Source: Bacillota bacterium (lineage in GTDB: Bacteria > Bacillota > UBA4882 > UBA8346). Taken from it: 9,440 nt of DNA. Below, one piece after another: positions 1 through 6,364 of this stretch. The stretch is from the NCBI GenBank assembly GCA_003501335.1, contig DNPQ01000565.1, positions 1-9,440 on the forward strand. The letters are read 5' to 3'. The position numbers were made by a program, and so were the translations under genes. Position 1 is the stretch's first letter, and every line of letters begins with the position of its first letter. The notes under the pieces are model-generated. The model saw only the letters and a list, made by a program, of their open reading frames with translations. It searched no databases and was not told where the DNA came from.

Positions 1-12
1 GAAAGGATCGCG

Positions 13-41
13 AAAAGATATTCTTCAGAGAAATATCTTTT
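13..41 (+). promoter_or_regulatory. AT-rich perfect inverted repeat in the leader of the metal transporter gene
   Basis: A 10-bp perfect inverted repeat (AAAAGATATT / AATATCTTTT) encloses a 9-nt loop, and the run of T continues to 43. It lies just before the transporter start. It could be the terminator of a gene left of the window, a leader hairpin, or an operator for a metal-responsive repressor. The stem has only one G-C pair, so it is a weak terminator, and no repressor box was recognised. Confidence 0.35.
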
Positions 42-63
42 TTATGAAATGATGGGGAAGCTC

Positions 64-1317
64 ATGGAAGGTTCATTTTTAAAAAAGCATTCGAATATCA
101 AATTAATGGCACTAGATTTTATCAAATATATTGGACCGGGACTGTTGGTTACTGTGGGATTTATTGATCCCGGCAATTGGGCGACAAATATTGCAGCTGG
201 TTCTAGTTTCGGATATGTGATGTTATGGGTGGTTACCCTAGGTACCCTCATGTTGATTGTTTTGCAACATAATGCCGCTCATTTGGGCATCGTTACCGGC
301 TATTGTTTAGCAGAAGCGACCACTTTCTTTTTAAAGCCTTGGCAAAGCCGAAGCGTTTTAGGTTCGGCGGTTGTAGCGGCTAATGCCACTGCTTTAGCCG
401 AAATTCTCGGTGGAGCGATCGCCCTGAATATGTTGGTGGGTTTGCCGATAAAGGCTGGGGCTGCGTTGGTAGTACTTTTGGTAGGGTGGATGTTGTTTTC
501 AAATTCATATCGGAAATTAGAACGGTGGATAATCGGTCTTGTTTCATTAATTGGGTTATCCTTCATCTTTGAACTAACTTTGGTACATTTACATTGGCAG
601 GAAGCGCTAAAGGGATGGGTCACGCCGAATTTTCCAAATGGTTCCATGATCATTGTGATGAGTGTCTTGGGGGCCATTGTGATGCCTCACAATTTATTTT
701 TGCACTCGGAAATCATTCAAAGCAAGCAATACAACTTGGCTGACGAGTCAATTATCAAGAAGCATTTGAAATATGAATTTTGGGATACGTCTTTCTCCAT
801 GCTGGTAGGATGGGCCATCAATAGTGCTATGATTTTAGTGGCGGCTGCAACCTTTTTCAAGTATCAGATTCCTGTTACCGAACTTGCGCAGGCCGGGCAG
901 ATGTTAAAACCACTCCTTGGGAGCTTCGCTTCCATTATCTTTGCTTTCGCTTTATTGTTTGCTGGTATTTCCGCCCTTGTTACCGCCGGGATGGCAGGGG
1001 GATCTATTTTTGCCGGGATTTTTGGAGAGCCATACAATATCGATGATATACATACTAAAACCGGTGTATTAGTGACGTTTATCCCGGCGCTACTGTCGAT
1101 TTTTTTTATTACAAATCCTCTTCAAGGATTGATTTATTCACAAATGTTACTTAGCATTCAATTGCCGGTGACTATCTTTTTACAGATTTATCTCACATCT
1201 TCACCTAAAGTGATGGGAAAGTTCGCAAATTCCCGACTTGATCGGACCATCTTATGGTTGGTTGCTATACTAGTAGTGGTGCTTAATTTGATGCTTTTAT
1301 GGAGTTCAATAAGCTAA
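64..1317 (+). CDS. mntH: Nramp-family divalent metal (Mn2+/Fe2+) transporter
   Basis: Proton-coupled importer of Mn2+/Fe2+ in the cytoplasmic membrane, 417 aa, with about 11 hydrophobic segments as expected for the LeuT-fold Nramp family. Both unwound-helix metal-binding motifs are canonical: DPGN in TM1 (residues 35-38) and MPHN in TM6 (207-210). The methionine of MPH argues for transition metals rather than the Mg-transporting Nramp relatives. The ATG at 64 is preferred because GGGGA at 54-58 lies 5 nt upstream. An in-frame ATG at 49 would add five residues but has no ribosome binding site. The gene ends at a strong terminator, so it looks independent of the polysaccharide genes downstream. 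The symbol is by family; the substrate is inferred from motifs. Confidence 0.9.
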   Translation: MEGSFLKKHSNIKLMALDFIKYIGPGLLVTVGFIDPGNWATNIAAGSSFGYVMLWVVTLGTLMLIVLQHNAAHLGIVTGYCLAEATTFFLKPWQSRSVLGSAVVAANATALAEILGGAIALNMLVGLPIKAGAALVVLLVGWMLFSNSYRKLERWIIGLVSLIGLSFIFELTLVHLHWQEALKGWVTPNFPNGSMIIVMSVLGAIVMPHNLFLHSEIIQSKQYNLADESIIKKHLKYEFWDTSFSMLVGWAINSAMILVAAATFFKYQIPVTELAQAGQMLKPLLGSFASIIFAFALLFAGISALVTAGMAGGSIFAGIFGEPYNIDDIHTKTGVLVTFIPALLSIFFITNPLQGLIYSQMLLSIQLPVTIFLQIYLTSSPKVMGKFANSRLDRTILWLVAILVVVLNLMLLWSSIS

Positions 1318-1343
1318 GATTTTTTTAATCGGTTTAACTCTTC

Positions 1344-1378
1344 AAAAAAAGGCTGTCTCTTAGAGACGGCCTTTTTTT
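1344..1378 (+). terminator. Rho-independent terminator after the metal transporter gene
   Basis: The two arms, A7-GGCTGTCTCT and AGAGACGGCC-T7, are complementary over 17 positions with a single G-U wobble, and the 3' arm ends in seven T. The A-run on the 5' side means it could also act on the minus strand. It lies 27 nt after the transporter stop and cleanly separates that gene from the regulator. Confidence 0.92.
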
Positions 1379-1384
1379 ATTGTT

Positions 1385-1470
1385 TTTTTGCGGAGAATAG
1401 TTGATAGAAACGGAATAAAAGGTTTGAATTCTATTGGAATACGACATAAGGATTCTGAATAATATGGTAA
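1385..1470 (+). promoter_or_regulatory. Shared upstream element, copy 1 (upstream of the SARP-type regulator)
   Basis: From 1391 to 1470 this matches 2972-3051 without gaps at 54 of 80 positions by hand count. The best blocks are TTGAT at 1401, CTATT at 1431, CGACA at 1442 and AATATGGTAA at 1461-1470. It begins just after the transporter terminator and ends 138 nt before the regulator start, so it most likely carries the regulator promoter or an activator site. No sigma-A -35/-10 pair with normal spacing is shared by both copies. The rest of the gap, up to 1608, is AT-rich with no recognised feature except the ribosome binding site at 1595-1600. Confidence 0.6.
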
Positions 1471-1608
1471 GTTTATTTGGAGTTTTCAAATGGTATTCAT
1501 CCCGACTTTTTATGGTAGCAGAGCCGATATATAAAAAAACGCCGGGCTAAGATAACTTTTTAAAATAAGAAAAAATAATTTTTGAAAGAGACTTGGGAGG
1601 CGAATCGA

Positions 1609-2838
1609 TTGAGCGAAGCTCAATGGAACCTGGAAGCGATGAGCCGGCAATCATCGGTATTGAGGATATATTGTTTAGGCGTATTCCGGGTGGTCAGGCC
1701 TGGAGAGCAGCAAGCAATTGGAATCGTCAGTAAGCATAAAATATGGTTGCTGTTTAAATATTTGATGGGTCATAAGGGTTCAGCGATTCAAACGGAAAAA
1801 GTTATGGAACTTCTTTGGCCCGATAGCCTTCTTAATGATACGGCCACTTTGCGTACCACGATTTCCCGGCTGAAATCATTGTTGGAACCGCATCGTATTG
1901 GTTATCAAAGGTCATCTTATATTATTTATTCCAAAGATAGTTGTGCCTTTAATTTGCATGCCCCTTATTGGCTGGATGTTGATGAATTTGAAGGTTTGTG
2001 TACCAGCGCTCATCAATTGGGTAATAGTAATCGCAGCAAGGCAACGGAGCTTTATCTGGAAGCACTATCCCTTTATGAAGGCGATTATTTGGCAGAAGAC
2101 CCGGATTTGGAATGGGCGCTGGTTCCGCGTGAATATTACCGGCGTTTATTTATTGATGCAACAGCAGAGGTTACTCGATGGCTGTTAGAAACGAAAGAAT
2201 GGGATAAAGCCGGTTCATTTTTAAAAGAAGCTCTTAAAATCGATCCTTATGCGGAAAAGTTACAGATCTTATTGATGAAATCATTTCTTGGAATGGGAAA
2301 ACTCAAAGCTGCCGCTGAGCTTTACAGTTACTATTCAAGTTTTCTCTATAAGGAATTAGGGGTCAAGCCTTCACAAGAATGGAAGAGCCTTTATAAACAA
2401 TTGCGGGATCCTAATACTGATTCGCCTGGTAAACGTATTATGGAAGGTAAAATGGAAATGCTGGCCAAAGAGAGCGGACCCATGGTTTGTGAGGTGGATT
2501 TTTTTTGGAATTTTTTATTGTTTGAACGCCGGCGCTTGGCTAGAACCGGGGGAGAATCCAGTCTAATCGTCTTAGGACTGGCCCAAAACGCTGTGGGAAA
2601 TAGCAGTCAAAATGGAGTAGTCATTACGGAAGAGCTTGAGTCGATTGTATACCAGAGATTGCGAAAATCTGATATTTTTTGCAGGCTCGATCAGCGACAT
2701 CTGGCAATATTATTACCTCTAACTGCGGCTGTTGGAAGTAAGGTTTTGGCTCTGCAAATCAGTGAATTACTTAAAAAAAAGCTTCAAGATAATACTTTGA
2801 ATTTAGAGGTCGTGATTAAGCCGGTAACGCCATTGTAA
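1609..2838 (+). CDS. SARP/BTAD-type transcriptional regulator with C-terminal degenerate GGDEF domain
   Basis: 409-aa predicted cytoplasmic one-component regulator. Residues about 14-105 look like an OmpR-type winged helix of the SARP class. About 119-268 look like the bacterial transcriptional activator (BTAD) all-helical domain, with DVDEFE at 123-128 and a YEGDYL..D..EWA stretch near 156-171. About 296-395 resemble a GGDEF domain (the F..LL.E..R..R.G segment, then RKSDIFCRL and LAILLP), but the GGDEF signature is replaced by DQRHL (361-365) and the metal-binding aspartates by G323 and A325. An RxxD (R352-D355) sits where the c-di-GMP inhibitory site lies in true cyclases. The TTG at 1609 is chosen because GGGAGG at 1595-1600 is 8 nt upstream; a longer in-frame TTG at 1582 has no ribosome binding site. 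It lies upstream of the polysaccharide genes and shares an upstream element with them, so it is probably their regulator (inference). Confidence 0.8.
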   Translation: MSEAQWNLEAMSRQSSVLRIYCLGVFRVVRPGEQQAIGIVSKHKIWLLFKYLMGHKGSAIQTEKVMELLWPDSLLNDTATLRTTISRLKSLLEPHRIGYQRSSYIIYSKDSCAFNLHAPYWLDVDEFEGLCTSAHQLGNSNRSKATELYLEALSLYEGDYLAEDPDLEWALVPREYYRRLFIDATAEVTRWLLETKEWDKAGSFLKEALKIDPYAEKLQILLMKSFLGMGKLKAAAELYSYYSSFLYKELGVKPSQEWKSLYKQLRDPNTDSPGKRIMEGKMEMLAKESGPMVCEVDFFWNFLLFERRRLARTGGESSLIVLGLAQNAVGNSSQNGVVITEELESIVYQRLRKSDIFCRLDQRHLAILLPLTAAVGSKVLALQISELLKKKLQDNTLNLEVVIKPVTPL

Positions 2839-2941
2839 TTTAATATCCATATATCTTTTAGAGTCTAAGTAGTTAAAAAATAAATTTGAGATAACACATA
2901 GTATTAAAATAACTTGCTCTAGTTTGGTACTTCAAAATATT

Positions 2942-2970
2942 AGCCTAAAAACAAGTTTTATCGGCTTTTT
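2942..2970 (+). terminator. Probable Rho-independent terminator after the regulator gene
   Basis: AGCCTAAAA (2942-2950) pairs with TTTTA (2956-2960) and GGCT (2963-2966), with a 5-nt loop and a 2-nt bulge, followed directly by four more T (five T in all, 2966-2970). It lies about 100 nt after the regulator stop and immediately before the second copy of the shared element, as expected for a transcription-unit boundary. The stem is less stable than the terminator at 1344-1378. Confidence 0.55.
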
Positions 2971-3051
2971 ACGGAAGAAAGTTGATTAGAAAATAATAGA
3001 AGTATTTTTTTCTATTATAAACCGACACGGGGATCGTCAAGAATATGGTAA
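2966..3051 (+). promoter_or_regulatory. Shared upstream element, copy 2 (upstream of the polysaccharide operon)
   Basis: Second copy of the 80-bp element, aligned without gaps at 2972-3051, ending 88 nt before the phosphatase start. It contains TTGATT (2982-2987), CTATTATAA (3012-3020), CGACA (3023-3027) and the perfectly conserved AATATGGTAA (3042-3051). It follows the T-run of the regulator terminator, as copy 1 follows the transporter terminator. It probably holds the operon promoter and a binding site for the SARP-type regulator or another factor. The 301-nt gap in which it lies holds otherwise only the terminator, an inverted repeat and the ribosome binding site at 3129-3134. Confidence 0.6.
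2993..3018. repeat. Perfect 9-bp inverted repeat inside the operon upstream element
   Basis: ATAATAGAA (2993-3001) and TTCTATTAT (3010-3018) are perfect inverted copies separated by 8 nt, which places them about 17 bp apart centre to centre. This suits a dimeric repressor or activator, or a weak hairpin. The right arm coincides with the CTATT block shared with copy 1, but copy 1 lacks the left arm. AT-rich, so chance is possible. Confidence 0.4.
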
Positions 3052-3139
3052 ATCTAGATAGCCCTTTGGTTTAAAGTAATTACCGATAGGCATAATCAGT
3101 AAACCGTTTTGTAAGCTTTGTAAAGAATAGGAGAATCTA

Positions 3140-3925
3140 ATGATCGACATTCATACCCATGTTTTACCCGGTTTTGATGATGGCGCTCCCGATTTAAAAA
3201 CTTCCGTGGCAATGCTTCAAATGGCACAGGAACATCAAACCACCGCTGTAGTTGTAACTCCACATGTTATAGAAGGTAAATGGTTCCCTTCGTGGCAGGA
3301 GATTAAAAGTGGTTATGAATTGTTACGGCAAGAAGCGCTTCAATCAGGCGTTCAAATCGCTATTTATCCCGGAGCAGAAGTAGCGATGAGTCTTGAGATT
3401 TTAAAGCTGTTATCTGAGCCGGGGCCCTATTGTATCAATTGTAGCCGTTATTTATTAGTGGAGTTGCCGTCGCAGGAAATTCCATTTTTTGCAGATCATT
3501 TCTTTTTTTCGCTTCAACTGAAAGGAATGGTTCCAATCTTGGCCCATCCCGAACGCCATCCGGAGCTCGCTAAGTATCCGGAAATATTGCGAAAGTGGGT
3601 GGAGAAAGGCGTTATCACTCAAATGAATGGATCAAGTCTTCTAGGACGGATGGGAGAACGGGTTCAAGCCACTGCTGAATTATTTTTAAAACAGCATTTG
3701 GTTCATTGTATTGGTTCGGATGCCCATGGAGTGAATTACAGGCGCCCTCAATTACAGGAGGCAGCTGTGAAAATTATTCATTGGGTGGGGGAAAAACAAG
3801 CTAAGCTTTTGCTGGTGGAAAACCCAAAACGGATTATTACCGATCAAAGTATCGATGTTTCGTCTACCCAAGAACCCATCCTTTGCCGATCGTTGGTTCA
3901 GATAAGACATTGGTTTCAAAGATAA
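3140..3925 (+). CDS. ywqE: PHP-type tyrosine-protein phosphatase (CpsB/CapC/YwqE family)
   Basis: Manganese-dependent protein-tyrosine phosphatase (EC 3.1.3.48) of 261 aa, the usual length. In the family it acts in the cytoplasm to dephosphorylate the C-terminal tyrosines of the partner BY-kinase. PHP metal-site motifs are all present: DIHTHVLPGFDDGA (residues 3-16; H5, H7, D13/D14), TPH (H42), PGAEV (E80), AHPER (H136) and GSDAHG (D194, H196). ATG at 3140 is preceded by AGGAGA at 3129-3134 with a 5-nt gap. It is the first gene of the polysaccharide locus, and its expected substrate is the kinase at 6365-7066. A 195-nt gap with its own probable promoter separates it from the export gene, so levels of phosphatase and export proteins may be set separately. 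Confidence 0.93.
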   Translation: MIDIHTHVLPGFDDGAPDLKTSVAMLQMAQEHQTTAVVVTPHVIEGKWFPSWQEIKSGYELLRQEALQSGVQIAIYPGAEVAMSLEILKLLSEPGPYCINCSRYLLVELPSQEIPFFADHFFFSLQLKGMVPILAHPERHPELAKYPEILRKWVEKGVITQMNGSSLLGRMGERVQATAELFLKQHLVHCIGSDAHGVNYRRPQLQEAAVKIIHWVGEKQAKLLLVENPKRIITDQSIDVSSTQEPILCRSLVQIRHWFQR

Positions 3926-4061
3926 TGTACGCGAGGGTATGAATTTATCAGGAATTCTGTATAGACAAATTTTTTGCAGTATTTTATCGGAAAAGCAAGC
4001 TAAATCTCTCAATTAAAATTTTTCTATCTTATAAAAATCAACAAAGAGAATTATTGGAAGC

Positions 4062-4070
4062 TGTTATAAT
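4062..4070 (+). promoter_or_regulatory. Extended -10 promoter upstream of the OPX gene
   Basis: TG-T-TATAAT at 4062-4070 is a perfect extended -10 box for the housekeeping sigma factor; such promoters do not need a good -35, and none is seen at the usual distance. Initiation would fall near 4077, giving a leader of about 44 nt. It would let the export genes be transcribed without the phosphatase gene. The rest of the 195-nt gap is AT-rich without recognised features. Confidence 0.5.
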
Positions 4071-4120
4071 TTGAATTTGAAATACGAAAAATGTTACAAA
4101 TTTTTTTGGCTGGAGGATCT

Positions 4121-4750
4121 ATGAAACACTTTGCAATAGTTTTCTTGAGTTTGCTTATTTTGATTCTATCTTTAGGGAGCTTAGCCCAAGCTGATGATTA
4201 TGACTTGGGACCCGGGGATGCAATTGATATCAATGTTTGGGGCTATGATGAATTGCAGGAAAAAGATTTGATGGTTCGTCCCGATGGTAAAATAGCTTTC
4301 CCGCTAATTGGAGAGATAACGGTTGAAGGATTGACTCCCGGAACATTGGCTGAAAAGCTTACTTCCGGTTTAAACGTTTATATTCAAAATCCCCGGGTTA
4401 CTGTAAATTTGACCCAAATGCGGACTGTTCGGGCTTATGTATTAGGAGAGGTGAACAAGCCCGGAATGTATGAAATTGCAAAAAGCCATAAAGTACTTGA
4501 CTTTCTCGGAATGGCCGGCGGCTTTACTCACTATGCAGCTAAAAAAACAGTTTATGTGGTTCATAAAAAAGACGGTAGGTATGAAAAAATTAATCTAAAT
4601 GATTTATTAAAAAAAGGGGATCTGACGCAAAATGTAGAGCTTGATGAGGGAGATGTGGTTTATTTAGCCAGTAATGGTCTAGACTTTATTAAAGATATTT
4701 TACCTTATATCACGGCTGCGTATGAAATCAAGATTATATCGAACAATTAA
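4121..4750 (+). CDS. OPX/Wza-like polysaccharide export protein (Poly_export + SLBB)
   Basis: Secreted protein of 209 aa in the outer-membrane polysaccharide export (Wza/OPX) family. An N-terminal signal peptide (about 1-24) ends in AQA|DD, a signal peptidase I type site; no lipobox cysteine is visible, unlike Wza. Poly_export domain at about 26-97 (starts YDLGPGD, with RPDGKIAFPLIG at 53-64) and an SLBB domain at about 103-182 (VLGEVNKPGMYEI, ..GGFT). A short tail (about 187-209) follows and may be an amphipathic helix. ATG at 4121 is chosen over one at 4091 because TGGAGGA (4111-4117) precedes it and the signal peptide then begins correctly. It is followed 51 nt later by the Wzz gene, its expected partner. 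Family is clear; whether it sits in an outer membrane or in a monoderm wall is not. Confidence 0.88.
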   Translation: MKHFAIVFLSLLILILSLGSLAQADDYDLGPGDAIDINVWGYDELQEKDLMVRPDGKIAFPLIGEITVEGLTPGTLAEKLTSGLNVYIQNPRVTVNLTQMRTVRAYVLGEVNKPGMYEIAKSHKVLDFLGMAGGFTHYAAKKTVYVVHKKDGRYEKINLNDLLKKGDLTQNVELDEGDVVYLASNGLDFIKDILPYITAAYEIKIISNN

Positions 4751-4801
4751 AATTTTCTAAGGGGAATTACAAGAACCTTAAATTGCAATTGGAGGCCAAA
4801 A

Positions 4802-6286
4802 GTGAGTGATTCTAAATTTGACGATACTGAAATGACTTTAGACTTGGCTGATATTATTCGAGTGATTCGGAAAAGGGTTCGATTGATGGTATGTATCTTT
4901 TTGATTGCTGTTTTTGTTGCGGGAGTAATAAGTTTTTTAATTCCACCAACTTATGAGGCGGAAACCACTTTACGAATCAAGCAACCAAAAGATTTGGCAG
5001 ATTCGTTATTGGCAGATGTTCCTATAGGCAACACCCTGGTGACGCAACAGTTGATGTCAACTTATGCTGAGATCTTGAAAAGCCGGACTGTAGTCGAGGA
5101 TATGATTGTCAAGACTCAAAGTGGAAAATCAAAAAAAGTCCGTTATGAGGATATGCTCGATCGGATCACTACAGAGCCGGTGAAGGATACAGAAATCCTA
5201 AAAATAAAAGTTCAAGCCGGCAGCCCTAAAGAAGCTAAATCGGGTACCAATACTTTGGTGGATTGCTTTTTAGCACGCTTGACGACATTAGTACGTTCTG
5301 AAGATGCGGCTGTGGGTGATTTTATCGGAGAACGTCTGATTGAAGCCAAACAGGATTTGGATCGAGCTGAGGATGCATTGGAACAATTTAAACGACAACA
5401 ACAAATTGTCGCCCCTGAAGCTGAAACCCAAGCCTTGGTGGATAATCTTTCCAAACTGAATGAATTAAAAGCCGAAAATACGGTGAATCTGGCTGCTTCT
5501 CGGGCGAGGCTGGAATCTGCTCAGAAGCAAATATCTCAAGAAAAAGGGGAATTCATCGCTGATAGCCCTTTGATCGAGCAGTACAAAGCCAAGCTGGCCG
5601 ATTTGGAAGTGGAACTGGTCAGCTTATTGCCGAATTATACTGATAAGCACCCCAAAGTTATTGCCACTCGAGCTGAAATCGAAGAAACCAGGAACAAATT
5701 GAATACCGAAATTGCCCGGGTCATTAATGCTGAGACGCCTTCGATGAATCCAATTTATCAAGGTTTGTTGCAAGGGAAGATCCAGGCTGAAGTAGAGATT
5801 GCTGCGGCCAATGCTCAGACTGCTGCACTGAATAAAATTACTACAGAGGGAGAAGAGGATCTTACGAAGTTGCCTGCAAAAGAGCAGGATTTGGCTCGCT
5901 TAATGCGGGATGATTCATTGGCGCAGGATATTTACGTAATGCTTGCAAAGCGGCGAGAAGAGGCCAAAATTAGTGAAGTGATGCAACCAACCGATGTCCA
6001 GATTGTGGATCGGGCGGTATTACCGGATAAACCGATTAAACCGAATAAGAGGATGAATATTTTGATGGGTGCTTTTCTTGGCCTGCTTGCCGGGAGCGGT
6101 TTGGCTTTCGCGCTTGAATACTTGTACAAGACAATCAATAATGGCGATGATATCGATTATTACCTTGATCTTCCGGTCTTAGGCAATATTCCGGATTTTG
6201 AGCAAAGCGCAGCTATGGATCAGCGCCGTTTGAGGAAACAGATCGGTAAATTAATTCCCAAAAATGAAAAAGAAGAAAAGGCTTAA
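4802..6286 (+). CDS. Wzz/GumC-type chain-length determinant (polysaccharide co-polymerase)
   Basis: Membrane co-polymerase of 494 aa that in its family controls chain length and activates the BY-kinase. Order: short cytosolic N-terminus with the Wzz start (LADIIRVIRKR, 15-25), TM1 about 27-47, extracytoplasmic Wzz domain to about 165, a long charged coiled-coil region about 175-310, GNVR domain about 355-440 with the proline-rich PDKPIKPNKR (408-417) just before TM2 (about 419-439), then a 55-residue cytosolic tail containing LDLPVLGNIPDF, a sequence normally found in the linker to the kinase. GTG start at 4802 with GGAGG at 4791-4795, 6 nt upstream. The kinase domain is encoded by the next gene, as in Firmicutes, but the long coiled coil is more like GumC/Wzc than the short Gram-positive CapA proteins. 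Confidence 0.9.
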   Translation: MSDSKFDDTEMTLDLADIIRVIRKRVRLMVCIFLIAVFVAGVISFLIPPTYEAETTLRIKQPKDLADSLLADVPIGNTLVTQQLMSTYAEILKSRTVVEDMIVKTQSGKSKKVRYEDMLDRITTEPVKDTEILKIKVQAGSPKEAKSGTNTLVDCFLARLTTLVRSEDAAVGDFIGERLIEAKQDLDRAEDALEQFKRQQQIVAPEAETQALVDNLSKLNELKAENTVNLAASRARLESAQKQISQEKGEFIADSPLIEQYKAKLADLEVELVSLLPNYTDKHPKVIATRAEIEETRNKLNTEIARVINAETPSMNPIYQGLLQGKIQAEVEIAAANAQTAALNKITTEGEEDLTKLPAKEQDLARLMRDDSLAQDIYVMLAKRREEAKISEVMQPTDVQIVDRAVLPDKPIKPNKRMNILMGAFLGLLAGSGLAFALEYLYKTINNGDDIDYYLDLPVLGNIPDFEQSAAMDQRRLRKQIGKLIPKNEKEEKA

Positions 6287-6364
6287 TTTCGGGCTAATTT
6301 TAAGTGTTGATTTATATTACAATCCGATTGGTAAAAATTAATCAAAAAAAGGTGAGGTTTTGAA

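Noticed and set aside
300..677. Minus-strand open frame inside the metal transporter gene (125 codons)
   Set aside because: It is antisense to a clearly conserved transporter and shows no family features.
1464..1517. Three ATGGTA repeats (1464, 1490, 1512) upstream of the regulator as SARP direct repeats
   Set aside because: Spacings of 26 and 22 nt are not in phase with each other and the operon copy has only one; too short to claim.
1898..2188. Plus-strand out-of-frame open frame within the regulator gene
   Set aside because: It lies wholly inside the BTAD region in another frame, with no ribosome binding site or recognisable domain.
3042..3090. Possible c-di-GMP (GEMM) riboswitch or JUMPstart/ops element, suggested by GGTAA ... 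TTACC and GATAGCCC
   Set aside because: The pairing is only five bases, the conserved GEMM core is missing, and no GGCGGTAG ops sequence is present.
3988..4060. Possible third copy of the shared 80-bp element before the OPX gene (CGGAAAA ... TTCTATCTTATAAA)
   Set aside because: Blocks match only with several gaps and AATATGGTAA is absent; the similarity can be explained by AT richness.
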